A stretch of DNA of 25,569 bases. Origin: a virus. Numbering within the stretch: the stretch's first letter is position 1; every line of letters begins with the position of its first letter. The stretch lies in the IMG/VR virus record IMGVR_UViG_3300009124_000879, positions 1 to 25,569 of that record. The stretch is one strand, 5' to 3'. The notes beneath the pieces were generated by a model that did no database searches, was not told where the DNA came from, and worked only from the letters and a program-made list of their open reading frames with translations. The position numbers and the translations under genes are program-made. Shown in pieces: positions 5,996-15,947 of the stretch.

Positions 5996-8900
5996 TGCGT
6001 GGTTCATCGTTTTTTTCTGCTTCACACATAAGCGAGGCTATAGCTAGAGAAACTTTAAACAGAGTTAATTCTTACAAGCAAGGTCAAAAAATAGCTAAAA
6101 CTCCTAAAGGCCAGGAGATGATTAGAAACTTTACTGAAATGGGTAAAACTTATCCAAATGTTCCATTTAAGATGACTGCATATCAAGCAATGAGCGGTAC
6201 ACAAGATGATGATGCAGTAGCGTTTGCAACTGCTATGAGAACTGCAGAGATATTATCAGAACAGTACAACATAGAACCGATTACAAAAGTAGGCCCATTG
6301 AAAAGAGCATTTCAAGTAGGTATGTTAGGTCTTGACAGTATGTTTCAACCAGTATCAAGAGGTTTTAAATCAGCTGTAGTTGCTGCACAAGCAGAAGGTA
6401 AATCAGTTCCAGGCACAGTTGCACTTGCAACACTAGCTGGAATACCGGAAATATTTGTTGGTGATAAAGGTGAAGGTGGAGGTGCAGTCACACAAGGCGT
6501 TTTAAATGCATTGCTTGGTGATGGTGTTGGTGATAAATACAGACAAGCTAGAGATGCTTATGGACCAACAGAATTAACTAGATACATACAAGAAAAAAGG
6601 AAAGGTAATCCTATAAACCTAGGTGATGGCTTTATGCCTAACTCTGTTGATTTAACTAAAACACAAGAGTATCTCAATGCTATCCGTGCTGGTGAAAGCC
6701 AACAAGTAGCATATAACAAAGCTAAAGCTATTTATGGTAGAGATATTACGAATGCTTTTGATGCAGCAGAAGATAGGTTTAAATACACAACAAAGCGTGG
6801 AGAAAAAATAAATATATCTCCAGGAAGAGTTATTGCATCTACAATGACTAATCCAGGAAGCACAGGATACAGTGTTATATCCGGACTTATTGATGGTGTA
6901 TTTAGAGTAGCCGCTGACCCTATGAACTTAGCACTTATGTATGGTGCTGGAACTAAAACTGCAATGAGAACAATGTTAGATGCTAACAAAGCTGCAACAA
7001 GACTTGGAACTCCTGCTTATAAGAATGCACAGTTTTGGAAAGGTTTCTTACCAGGTAAAACAGGTAAAGAAAACAGAGCATTGTTTTATGGTAAAACAGC
7101 AGATGAAGTATTAACTACTGAATGGGGTATGAAATTTACAAGAGCGTTAGCTGATTTATCCGGAGATGAAGGACTAGCTTTTTTACGAGATATAAAAGAG
7201 TTTGATAGATTACCGGTATCAGTGTTGCAAGTTCTTAATGAAGTAGATGACCCATTGCAGATTAAACAAATACTAGAAACAGTATCTAAAGCAGGAAGAT
7301 TAACAGACCAAAACTATGATGATATGTTTAACATCATAAAAGAATATTTACCGGCTAATAAAAAAATAGAACTAGATAATGTTAGACAACTGACCGAAAG
7401 CAATAAGAACTTAGGGTTAAAAGTATTGCCTTATAAACCTACTGCTTATGGTGAGTTTTTTAATTATATGAACAAAGTAATTACAGGTGCAACTACAGAA
7501 GTAGCACCATTTAGAAAATTACTTGCATTAGGTACGGATAATCCAGTAAGAGGATTACTAGGTGCATCACAACAATTAAAGTTAGGATTACCTAAACATA
7601 TGCAGAGAGCATTAGCACTTAGACCGGAAACAATGGTAATGGTTACAGAACTAGATAACAGTGTTAAGAATATAGACAATATGCTTAAAGCTGCATTTGT
7701 AGACCCAAAGACAAGAGGTGCATATATTCGTGAAGGACTACAAGCTAGTAGCCAAACACAATTAGATGACTTAGTAAATAGAGCCAATATGGATATTGCT
7801 GGAAGTATTATAGATAAAAACCCTAACTTAAAGTTTGATGTAGAAGAGATAGTAAAACAACAAGAAAATTTTTCTGCACAAATGGAAGAGTTAAGAAGTT
7901 TTTTTAGTGGTACAGCTGGTTCTCTTGCTTTTAACGGAACTAAAATTAAAAAACGATATAAAACATTAATAAAGGATATAGAAGAATATTACAAAAGAGC
8001 AGGTATAAAAGATTTTAATAAATCAGATTTAGAACGATACATTTATGAAGCAGTTCCTACTATGCATTTATTGTCACAAGCAACTGGTTCATTTTCTTTA
8101 CTTATGGACCCACAAGATTTACTGCGTGCATCTAAAGCACATCAACAACTTATAGGACCGGAGGAAAGTTTACTTCGTGCCTGGGGTAAAAATGTAGGAC
8201 TTATAAAAGATAAAGACTGGGTAAAACAATTTAAAATTCCTAGAAGAGCATATGAAGGACAAACATCATTAAAACCACAAGGATATGTAGATAAGTTTTT
8301 TAATGATGCACAAAACAATTTTTTAAAACCTTTATGGATGATTAGGTTAGCATTGTTACTTCGTGTAGTTCCGGAAGAGGGATTAAGAAATGCATACGCT
8401 AACAATGTCAATCCATTTACAAAGTTCTTAACTAGATTATCTTTGACCTCAAATAAATATTATGAGTTTTTTAATATTGATAGAGCAGAGAGTGTAGCAA
8501 GAATATGGAACAATGTCGGTGAGTTAGTTATGAGTACACAAATGAAACCGGATGATATAGATTTTATGTTAAGAATGTTAGATGAAACAGATGTAAAAGC
8601 ATTAAATTCTATGGGATATGAACAAGCACAAAAACTTATGAAGCATTACTTGTTGGAAACTAATTACAGTGGAGAAGTAAGCGAGTATATGGTTAATGCA
8701 GCAGTTAATAACTTTGATGTTAGAAATGTAAAGTTTGCAGAACTTACAGAGAAAACATTTAATGCTAAAAAGAAAACTATTAAAGCAGAGGCCAAAGGTG
8801 CAATACAAGGATACGATGGTAATACTTATGGTTCTATGGGAGAAGCAATACTTGAAACTGGTGGTTTTTCAGTAGATTTGTCTAAACAAGGATTTATAGA

Positions 8901-11900
8901 CTTAGGATACAGAGGACCAGCAGAAGGTGATGTATTTGTATCAGCATATAAAAACAAAGAAATGCAGATAGGAAATATTGGTGATATAGAAAAAGAAGCA
9001 GCTAAGTATGGTGTAACAACAGCAGAATATTTAGATACACAAATAGACAATTTATTTTTTGATGATGACACAGTTGCATTGTTAAGTAAAGATAGACACG
9101 CAATGGGAGTTTATACAGACAATGATGGAAACATTATGTTAGATGTAGCTGTAGGACTAAGTGGTGACAATGCAGTCACTAATGCCGCAATGATAGGTAT
9201 GAACGCATTCCAGGAAAGTATCTATGTAGCTAATAGACAATTAGCAATAGATGCAGGATTTGGTAAAGCATTGGGTAATGGAGATAATGCTAACTTAATA
9301 ATCTTGCATTATGTAGAAGAAGGTAAAGGTGCTAAATCAATTAACTACGATAGTGTTATTAATAAACCAGCACTAGAAGCATTATTCAAATCTAACTTTG
9401 ATGCATTGAAGATAACAGTAGATGAAGTAAAAGGTGCCGCACAAGGATTACCAGGTGGTAGTTTAATGAACAATACACCGGAGTATATGTCATCTATGGG
9501 AGAACAAGCAGTTACAGCAGCATTTAAAACAGGCCGTAAAGATTTAATTGAAAATATGTTTATACAAATAGATAAGTATTTAGGTGATGGAAGAATAAAT
9601 CCTAGATACTGGGAAGCATTATGGAATGAAATAGAAGTATTAGCTATTGACCCTGTTGCAGTAAGAGTAGCCAATATGGGAGTAGATGAAACATTTACAT
9701 ACTTTAGAAATCAAGGTAGTGAAATCATAGAAGATTTAGTTGCTAGAAGTTTTAACGCAGAAGATAAAATATATGCACTTAAAAATGCTGCTGGTGATAA
9801 AGCATTAAAAGAATACTTAGAGAGTGTTCAATATAGAATAGCAAGACTTATAGGTGCAGACCATCAGATACTAGACCCAGTAACAGGAATACCATTATCT
9901 GCTGAAGCAGCTAGAAAAGTAGGATTTAAAGATGGATATAAAATATATCCTAAATTTACAAGCGACTTAAATTCAGTTAAGAGTTCACAAATATTAGAAA
10001 TGATTAAAACTGGTGGTGTTCTTAATAGAAAAGACTGGGTTAAATGGAAACAACATAACCAGTTGCTTAAAGGTAATTCATCTAGAACAGGTGGTAAAAG
10101 TATTAAAGGACAAGCTAACCAAGCATTTTACAAAGAGTTAATTGAAGTATTAACACCGGAAGTTGATAAAGCAGGAATGGGACCAACTTCATTACCAGCT
10201 AAATTTGATGGAACACAAAGAATAAGTGAAAGTGGAACTATGGTAGTTGGAGATAATATAGTAGCAGCAGGATATTTTGATGATGCTAATTACAATCCTG
10301 GACTTATGGGAGGATATCAAAAAATTATAGACACTGCATATGATAGTTTATTAGCTAAACCATCTAGCCGTTTAAACAGGGACCCATTGTTTAGGTATGC
10401 ATTTTATGAAAATGCAATAGAAGCTATGGCCTATATGGATGATGCGACTAGAGCAGAGTTCTTAAAAGGTGCTGAAGCCTGGGTAGATGGTAACAAATTA
10501 TGGGACCAACTAATAGAAGCAGCTAAACAACCAGCAGTAGAAAATACAATTACTTCTCTTAAACAAGCAGAAGATATATTAAAAGTTAAAGCAATGGAAG
10601 AGGTAAAGACAATATTGTATTCTACAAACCAAAGACATATGGCCAGTGATTTGTTTAACAAATATATTCCATTCCCGGAAATATGGGCAGAGGTATTTCA
10701 ATCCTGGGGTAAATTAATACAAGAAAATCCACAGAAGTTTAACAAAACAAGAATTGCAATAGACAATGGTGAAACTGCTAAACCTTGGGATAGTGAGAAT
10801 GGTTTCTTAGAAGAGGACCCAAGAACAGGCAAGATGATGTTTAACTATGTAGATGCACTTAACTTATTAACATTTGGTGTCGGTGGTAGGGCATTAAAAG
10901 CAGTAGCTAATAGAGCTGCATTTGGTGAAGATTTAGAAGATGAAGGTGTAAGAATGACAATACCTGGATATGCTAGTGGGCTTAACTTAATTGCACAGAA
11001 TGGTTTCGCACCAGGATTTGGACCATTAGTTACAATTCCAGCCAATATAATTGCTAACGCAATGCCTGTTCCTAAAAACATACAAGACTTTTTCCTAGGT
11101 TCATTTGGTAGAGGTAATCCATTTGACCAATGGCCAGCGTGGTTACAAAAATTTATGACAAGTGAAGATACATTTAGTGCAGAACGACAAGCACAATTTG
11201 GAACAGCAGTTATGGATACTTACACAGGATATGTATTAGCAGGTAAAGTAGACCAAAAAGACCAAGCAAGTATAGATAAATATATGGAAAAAGCATTTGT
11301 ACAAGCTAAACAATTATTTATATTTAGAGGAACTACACAATTTACATTGCCTACTGGAATACAACCAAGGATAGAAGTAGAAGATAAAGATGGTACTTGG
11401 TGGACAACACAAGTATTAAAATCTAAATACGATGAGTTGTTAATTAAGAATGGTTATGATTACATACAAACAGATATAGACTTTGAAGAAAAATTTGGTA
11501 TAAATCCAATTCCATTAACACAATCTAAGAACCAAAGTCTTGGTAAAAAACCAGTTAAAGAACATTCATACTTTTGGTGGAATGTAGATGATAGAAAAAA
11601 AATATTAGAACCAGGTGCATTACCAAATACTGGTGTGTATATACAACCGGATAGAATAGAAGATGATTTATATTATCCAGCATTCTATGAAATAGAAACT
11701 CAAAACTTACAACCACAACAATATGCAGAGTTTATGCAACAGTCACAAGCTATCTTTGAACTAGAAAAAAAGAAGGTAGAAATAAGAAATACTGAACCGG
11801 AAAGAAATTGGGATGATGCATACGCAGAAGCCAAGCAACAAATACAAGAAGAGTATGGTATTGCTAATATTTACAACTTTGTAGGCAGGCAACAAAGAGC

Positions 11901-12276
11901 GAAGATAGAAACTATTATGGCTGAATTAGATGACTGGGATAATTATGAACTTACTAAAAATTCACCGGAGTATCCATTTGTAGTAGAATATGTACAAAGA
12001 AGAAATGAAGTTCTTGATGTATTTCTTAATAATGGAAATTACACATACACTAACAGGTATGGACAAACTGAAAATTTAAGAATTAGAGGTTCTTCAAGAA
12101 CTAGAAAAGTGTTAAGTGGTAACAGTAATGATTACTTAGAAGCACAGGAAATAATGAGATTTATATGGGAGGACATTGTAGCTAAAAGTGAAGGCACAAA
12201 CTTTAGACAATTAGCTAATGAAGTGTTGTTTTACGAAATAAGCCCAGTGAACCCAACAAATATAAAGGATAGATAA
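5995..12276 (+). CDS. Giant (2093-residue) virion protein, probably internal/ejected
   Basis: At 2093 residues this takes about a quarter of the window. It is largely alpha-helical and mixed, with no lysozyme, polymerase or protease motif that I can identify. One stretch is Gly/Ala-rich and hydrophobic: VALATLAGIPEIFVG near 140-155. A second is a proline/glycine-rich, membrane-friendly segment, FAPGFGPLVTIPANIIANAM, near residue 1670. The C-terminal 300 residues are Trp/Tyr-rich and charged. The gene sits between portal and scaffold, where short-tailed and several actinobacterial phages can carry very large head-associated proteins. No tape-measure gene follows the capsid gene. An internal protein ejected with DNA is my inference. 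A tape-measure-like role cannot be excluded. Confidence 0.72.
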   Translation: MRGSSFFSASHISEAIARETLNRVNSYKQGQKIAKTPKGQEMIRNFTEMGKTYPNVPFKMTAYQAMSGTQDDDAVAFATAMRTAEILSEQYNIEPITKVGPLKRAFQVGMLGLDSMFQPVSRGFKSAVVAAQAEGKSVPGTVALATLAGIPEIFVGDKGEGGGAVTQGVLNALLGDGVGDKYRQARDAYGPTELTRYIQEKRKGNPINLGDGFMPNSVDLTKTQEYLNAIRAGESQQVAYNKAKAIYGRDITNAFDAAEDRFKYTTKRGEKINISPGRVIASTMTNPGSTGYSVISGLIDGVFRVAADPMNLALMYGAGTKTAMRTMLDANKAATRLGTPAYKNAQFWKGFLPGKTGKENRALFYGKTADEVLTTEWGMKFTRALADLSGDEGLAFLRDIKEFDRLPVSVLQVLNEVDDPLQIKQILETVSKAGRLTDQNYDDMFNIIKEYLPANKKIELDNVRQLTESNKNLGLKVLPYKPTAYGEFFNYMNKVITGATTEVAPFRKLLALGTDNPVRGLLGASQQLKLGLPKHMQRALALRPETMVMVTELDNSVKNIDNMLKAAFVDPKTRGAYIREGLQASSQTQLDDLVNRANMDIAGSIIDKNPNLKFDVEEIVKQQENFSAQMEELRSFFSGTAGSLAFNGTKIKKRYKTLIKDIEEYYKRAGIKDFNKSDLERYIYEAVPTMHLLSQATGSFSLLMDPQDLLRASKAHQQLIGPEESLLRAWGKNVGLIKDKDWVKQFKIPRRAYEGQTSLKPQGYVDKFFNDAQNNFLKPLWMIRLALLLRVVPEEGLRNAYANNVNPFTKFLTRLSLTSNKYYEFFNIDRAESVARIWNNVGELVMSTQMKPDDIDFMLRMLDETDVKALNSMGYEQAQKLMKHYLLETNYSGEVSEYMVNAAVNNFDVRNVKFAELTEKTFNAKKKTIKAEAKGAIQGYDGNTYGSMGEAILETGGFSVDLSKQGFIDLGYRGPAEGDVFVSAYKNKEMQIGNIGDIEKEAAKYGVTTAEYLDTQIDNLFFDDDTVALLSKDRHAMGVYTDNDGNIMLDVAVGLSGDNAVTNAAMIGMNAFQESIYVANRQLAIDAGFGKALGNGDNANLIILHYVEEGKGAKSINYDSVINKPALEALFKSNFDALKITVDEVKGAAQGLPGGSLMNNTPEYMSSMGEQAVTAAFKTGRKDLIENMFIQIDKYLGDGRINPRYWEALWNEIEVLAIDPVAVRVANMGVDETFTYFRNQGSEIIEDLVARSFNAEDKIYALKNAAGDKALKEYLESVQYRIARLIGADHQILDPVTGIPLSAEAARKVGFKDGYKIYPKFTSDLNSVKSSQILEMIKTGGVLNRKDWVKWKQHNQLLKGNSSRTGGKSIKGQANQAFYKELIEVLTPEVDKAGMGPTSLPAKFDGTQRISESGTMVVGDNIVAAGYFDDANYNPGLMGGYQKIIDTAYDSLLAKPSSRLNRDPLFRYAFYENAIEAMAYMDDATRAEFLKGAEAWVDGNKLWDQLIEAAKQPAVENTITSLKQAEDILKVKAMEEVKTILYSTNQRHMASDLFNKYIPFPEIWAEVFQSWGKLIQENPQKFNKTRIAIDNGETAKPWDSENGFLEEDPRTGKMMFNYVDALNLLTFGVGGRALKAVANRAAFGEDLEDEGVRMTIPGYASGLNLIAQNGFAPGFGPLVTIPANIIANAMPVPKNIQDFFLGSFGRGNPFDQWPAWLQKFMTSEDTFSAERQAQFGTAVMDTYTGYVLAGKVDQKDQASIDKYMEKAFVQAKQLFIFRGTTQFTLPTGIQPRIEVEDKDGTWWTTQVLKSKYDELLIKNGYDYIQTDIDFEEKFGINPIPLTQSKNQSLGKKPVKEHSYFWWNVDDRKKILEPGALPNTGVYIQPDRIEDDLYYPAFYEIETQNLQPQQYAEFMQQSQAIFELEKKKVEIRNTEPERNWDDAYAEAKQQIQEEYGIANIYNFVGRQQRAKIETIMAELDDWDNYELTKNSPEYPFVVEYVQRRNEVLDVFLNNGNYTYTNRYGQTENLRIRGSSRTRKVLSGNSNDYLEAQEIMRFIWEDIVAKSEGTNFRQLANEVLFYEISPVNPTNIKDR

Positions 12277-13751
12277 TGGCCAACGGAGAAGAAGAGAATA
12301 ATATATTAGACCTTGAAGAAGGTAGCAGTGGTGACACTGGTATTGAAGTTGCTGAATTTAGTAATTTACCCGAAGGTGTTATAACTATAGAACAAATAAT
12401 AACTTATTATCTAGCACAAGCTGCATATGAATATAATGTCGCAAAAGTAAATGAAAGAGGCACATCAGTTGATGCTGATACTCAAACTTTTAATATAAAT
12501 CAAATATTTCAAAACGATGATTTACAAGGTATATTTAGTGATGACACAATAGCTTTATACAATGATGTGACACTAAATCAAAATATAGATAAATTAACAG
12601 AGTTCATAATAAAAGCTGATGCAGAAATTAAAAGTGCTGAACCGGTAATTGATAGACCGACTGAAGGTTCTGCTAAAGGTGCAACAACATATACATTTCA
12701 AAAACCAGGATTTTTTGGAAGTGGTACACAAACAAATACACAAGACATAATAGATGACATAAATAAAACTCTTGACAGTGTTGATTTTCAAAGTGCTAGA
12801 GATAAAGAGAAAAAATTAGAAGAAAGAACTAAAGGCGGAGAAATTATTGCTGACCCAGCTGGTACTTATAGGTCAAGTCATCCAGCGTGGGGATATTCAA
12901 CTACACAAGGTGGAACAGTATATTCTAAAACTGAAACGGATGAAAATGGAAATCCTGTAGAGTACGATGCACCATTCTATAAAGGTGCAGAGTATAGAAA
13001 CTTTATTGATATGGACCCAAGTGATATATTTATATTAAAACAACGAATGGTAAGAGCAGGACACGATGCAGGACCACCAGCTGAGTTTGGCCAGTGGACA
13101 GATAAAGATGCTACTTTTATGGCCCAAATATTTATTAAAGCAACTGATAGTGGAAACTGGGAAAAAGATATGAATGCGAATATTCCTATGTATGAAACTA
13201 CTCTTACAGAACAAGAACAAATATATACAGAAACACAAAACTTTACGGATATGTACCAAGATATGTTAAATCTTGAACAACAAACTAAAGCTAATCCTAC
13301 ACAAATTAAAGAACTTATGGACCAAGTAGGTGCGTTATTAGGAATTAATTTTACTGATGCTGATTATGTAGAATTTGCACAAGATGTAAATGCTGGATTA
13401 GCACAATCTGCAGCATCACAAAGAGCATACGAAGAGAGTTTAATAACAGACAAAGATATTATTTTAGGAAGTACAGTTGGTATAGCAGGACAACAACCAG
13501 GAGAAGGATATGTTAAACATCCATTACCTGGTAGTGCATTGCCTCTAATAATTCCAGGATACGAAGTATTAATGCAAGGTAAAGGTGAGATACCACAACC
13601 ATTAAATGCATTAGATGCTATTGAACAGCATTTATTAGCTAATCCTAAAATACAAGGAGAAGTAGCATCTGTTGAAGAACTACAAAAAATACAATATGGT
13701 ACTAACTTTTTTGAAGCATCTATGAACCAAATAGGAATGGAAGATAAATAA
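12276..13751 (+). CDS. Virion-associated helical protein (491 aa)
   Basis: A 491-residue acidic protein coupled to the giant gene (TAATG). The first 130 residues are acidic and helical. Residues about 247-300 (DPSDIFILKQRMVRAGHDA..., then WTDKDATFMAQIF) have a helical pattern resembling peptidoglycan-binding-like segments I recall in structural proteins of actinobacteriophages. The remainder is Gln/Glu-rich helix. There is no signal peptide. It belongs to a row of helical proteins between the giant protein and scaffold and probably assembles with them inside the head or at the portal vertex. The family resemblance is from memory. Confidence 0.62.
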   Translation: MANGEEENNILDLEEGSSGDTGIEVAEFSNLPEGVITIEQIITYYLAQAAYEYNVAKVNERGTSVDADTQTFNINQIFQNDDLQGIFSDDTIALYNDVTLNQNIDKLTEFIIKADAEIKSAEPVIDRPTEGSAKGATTYTFQKPGFFGSGTQTNTQDIIDDINKTLDSVDFQSARDKEKKLEERTKGGEIIADPAGTYRSSHPAWGYSTTQGGTVYSKTETDENGNPVEYDAPFYKGAEYRNFIDMDPSDIFILKQRMVRAGHDAGPPAEFGQWTDKDATFMAQIFIKATDSGNWEKDMNANIPMYETTLTEQEQIYTETQNFTDMYQDMLNLEQQTKANPTQIKELMDQVGALLGINFTDADYVEFAQDVNAGLAQSAASQRAYEESLITDKDIILGSTVGIAGQQPGEGYVKHPLPGSALPLIIPGYEVLMQGKGEIPQPLNALDAIEQHLLANPKIQGEVASVEELQKIQYGTNFFEASMNQIGMEDK

Positions 13752-14083
13752 TGGAAGAAAATAATACAGAAACATCAGTGGACCCAATGCCTACTCCAAA
13801 CACTAAGTTTCCTAGAAGGCCGGAACCACAAGCTAAAAACTCATTGTTTAAACAACCAGCTAAAAGCTATTATTCATTGCTTAAATTTATGTCATCGGTA
13901 AAGGATAGCCCTTATGATTTAAAAACTATAGTTAATAGACTTGCACAAGGTGGAGGTGGACCTACAAAAGAAGCTCTAGCTAGAGCAGGTATGTTAGAGA
14001 GCGAACCACCTAATACACAGTTTCCACAAAATGAAGAAGCTCAATCATTATTAGAGATGGTTAAAAGAATACAAGGTGAATAG
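13751..14083 (+). CDS. Small proline-rich protein (110 aa)
   Basis: 110 residues, TAATG-coupled to the preceding gene. The N-terminus is Pro/Asn-rich and likely disordered (DPMPTPNTKFPRRPEPQ). A short helical centre (YYSLLKFMSSVKDSPYDL) and a QGGGGPTKEAL turn precede a helical end. Ends at TAG 14083. The codons for LFKQ include a copy of the palindrome TTGTTTAAACAA (13844-13855). I do not recognise the function. Confidence 0.62.
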   Translation: MEENNTETSVDPMPTPNTKFPRRPEPQAKNSLFKQPAKSYYSLLKFMSSVKDSPYDLKTIVNRLAQGGGGPTKEALARAGMLESEPPNTQFPQNEEAQSLLEMVKRIQGE

Positions 14084-14085
14084 CA

Positions 14086-14172
14086 ATGTCAGTTAAAATG
14101 AAAACTATTGAAGAAATAGCTGAAGAACTTAGACAGATGAAGGAACAATCTAAAAAATCTGAAGAGGAATAA
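14086..14172 (+). CDS. 28-residue charged helical micropeptide
   Basis: ATG at 14086 directly follows the previous stop, and its own stop forms TAATG with the next start at 14172, so it fills the gap exactly. The peptide is a single charged amphipathic helix (KTIEEIAEELRQMKEQ). The precise fit into the chain of coupled genes is the main evidence. It may be translated mainly to carry ribosomes on to the next gene, or be a small helix that binds a virion protein. Confidence 0.5.
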   Translation: MSVKMKTIEEIAEELRQMKEQSKKSEEE

Positions 14173-15947
14173 TGTCAGTTGAACTAGGTATTAGAGAAGT
14201 TCAAATGATAACTGATGCTATTAAATCAGTTATTAATGATGCTATAAAGTTCGGTAATCCCGAAAATTTTAAAACAGTTGATGGCTTTTATATGAAAAAC
14301 GCAGAGGACTGGCGTATGAGTATTATCTCTAATCTTATACAAGGAACTCCAGGAGATGCATACACAACACACACAAGTGTATTGTTTAATCACACTAACA
14401 AAATAGATAGCAATATGGGAAAAATAAGACTGGAAACTCTTATTGACTATGCATTAGAAAATTATAAAGCATTTGAAGAAACAGAAACTTTAGGTGATTT
14501 GACACTACCGGATTTTTTATGGACTGGATACGATGAAACAAGTGAAGCTGTCTACGATATTGCAATGGAATTATCTAATGATTTTGGTTTAGAGATACCT
14601 TCAGTTAGTGATGATGGCTGGGATATAAAAACAATATTGACAGAAACCAGTGAAGCATTAATGGATAGTGACATAAAAGTTGAGGACTTATCAAACAGTC
14701 TTGAATTAAAAGTAAGAGTTTTAGATGATATACGAGCTAATGAGCTATATCAAATGTATGCTACATTCCCATCTACTGAAGGTGTAAGGCCATTTACGAT
14801 ACAGCTTATAGAGTTGCACGACCAAATAGATAATTTAGATGATGACATAGCAGAAGTATTTAGGGTTGATGTATTAGATGAATTATGGATTACAAGGGAC
14901 CCTGGAGATTTACTTTATAAAAATGTACCTAATGATGCACAAGTAGTAAAAAATCAAATAAAATATTTCTTTGAAGAAATGACTGATTTACAAGAAAGAT
15001 ATATAAACTTCAAGAACACACCATCAACAATTTTTCAATCAACACACAATTCTGATGTTGAAAGAATGTTTGTCAATATGGGGTCAATAGTGGACCCAAT
15101 GAGAGATGCATTTGGTGATATGATATTTAGCACTAAAGAACCAGCACAGTTTACTACCAGCTTTAAAGTGTTTGATGGAATAGATACAGATTTACCATTT
15201 CAAATTAATAAAACATATATGAATAGGTTCCAGGAAATAGCAGGTAGAAAAGCATACGATGTTACTCTTGACCCAAATTTTGCTAAAGATATAAATGCAT
15301 CTAAAAACCTAACTGCTGGTGAATTTATTGCTGATTATGTAAGTATGAACATATACGAAAATCGTATTGATGATGATATGCGAGAAAAATTAAACCGCAT
15401 AAGTATTAATGATGTAAAGGAAGATTTACCATATGACCCACGATATATAACACCCGACCAATTAGTAGAAGATTTAAATAAATCTATAGACACACCTACA
15501 AATGTAGTAGATGATATAGATAATGTTATATCTAAATCAGATGGTGTAGAAAATTTAAATAAAGCCAAACAGATTATGAATAAAAACCCTGGTGTATTTA
15601 AAAAAGTATTTAGTGTGTTAGAAAAACTAGACATTGGGGACCAGGTAATTACTAAAGCAGTATTACCTGCGTTAGGAAGAATAGGTGTAGCTGGTGCAAC
15701 TGGACCACTTGCTTTAGCTTATGCAGGATATGAAACTGCATTACTGCTAGGAGATATATCAAATGCTATTTATCAAGCAAGAACAACTGATGAAGGCTTT
15801 TGGGATAACTTTGGTGAAGTAAGTGACAAGTATTCTATTAGTTATAAAATAAGTAAACCAGTGTATGATATAATATTTAGTAATCTCACTGAAGAATTAG
15901 AACAGGAGGATGAGGGATTTATTCCACAATATACTTATGGAAGATGA
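14172..15947 (+). CDS. Acidic helical virion protein with C-terminal hydrophobic segment (591 aa)
   Basis: A 591-residue, strongly acidic, mostly helical protein. Near the end, residues about 496-534 form a long Gly/Ala-rich hydrophobic stretch (LPALGRIGVAGATGPLALAY followed by AGYETALLLG). It could insert into a membrane or form a glycine-zipper helix. This arrangement of a soluble helical body with one late hydrophobic segment is seen in ejected internal proteins of short-tailed phages, which is the inference here. The start is set by TAATG coupling, and GAGG lies close before it. I do not recognise the family. Confidence 0.62.
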   Translation: MSVELGIREVQMITDAIKSVINDAIKFGNPENFKTVDGFYMKNAEDWRMSIISNLIQGTPGDAYTTHTSVLFNHTNKIDSNMGKIRLETLIDYALENYKAFEETETLGDLTLPDFLWTGYDETSEAVYDIAMELSNDFGLEIPSVSDDGWDIKTILTETSEALMDSDIKVEDLSNSLELKVRVLDDIRANELYQMYATFPSTEGVRPFTIQLIELHDQIDNLDDDIAEVFRVDVLDELWITRDPGDLLYKNVPNDAQVVKNQIKYFFEEMTDLQERYINFKNTPSTIFQSTHNSDVERMFVNMGSIVDPMRDAFGDMIFSTKEPAQFTTSFKVFDGIDTDLPFQINKTYMNRFQEIAGRKAYDVTLDPNFAKDINASKNLTAGEFIADYVSMNIYENRIDDDMREKLNRISINDVKEDLPYDPRYITPDQLVEDLNKSIDTPTNVVDDIDNVISKSDGVENLNKAKQIMNKNPGVFKKVFSVLEKLDIGDQVITKAVLPALGRIGVAGATGPLALAYAGYETALLLGDISNAIYQARTTDEGFWDNFGEVSDKYSISYKISKPVYDIIFSNLTEELEQEDEGFIPQYTYGR

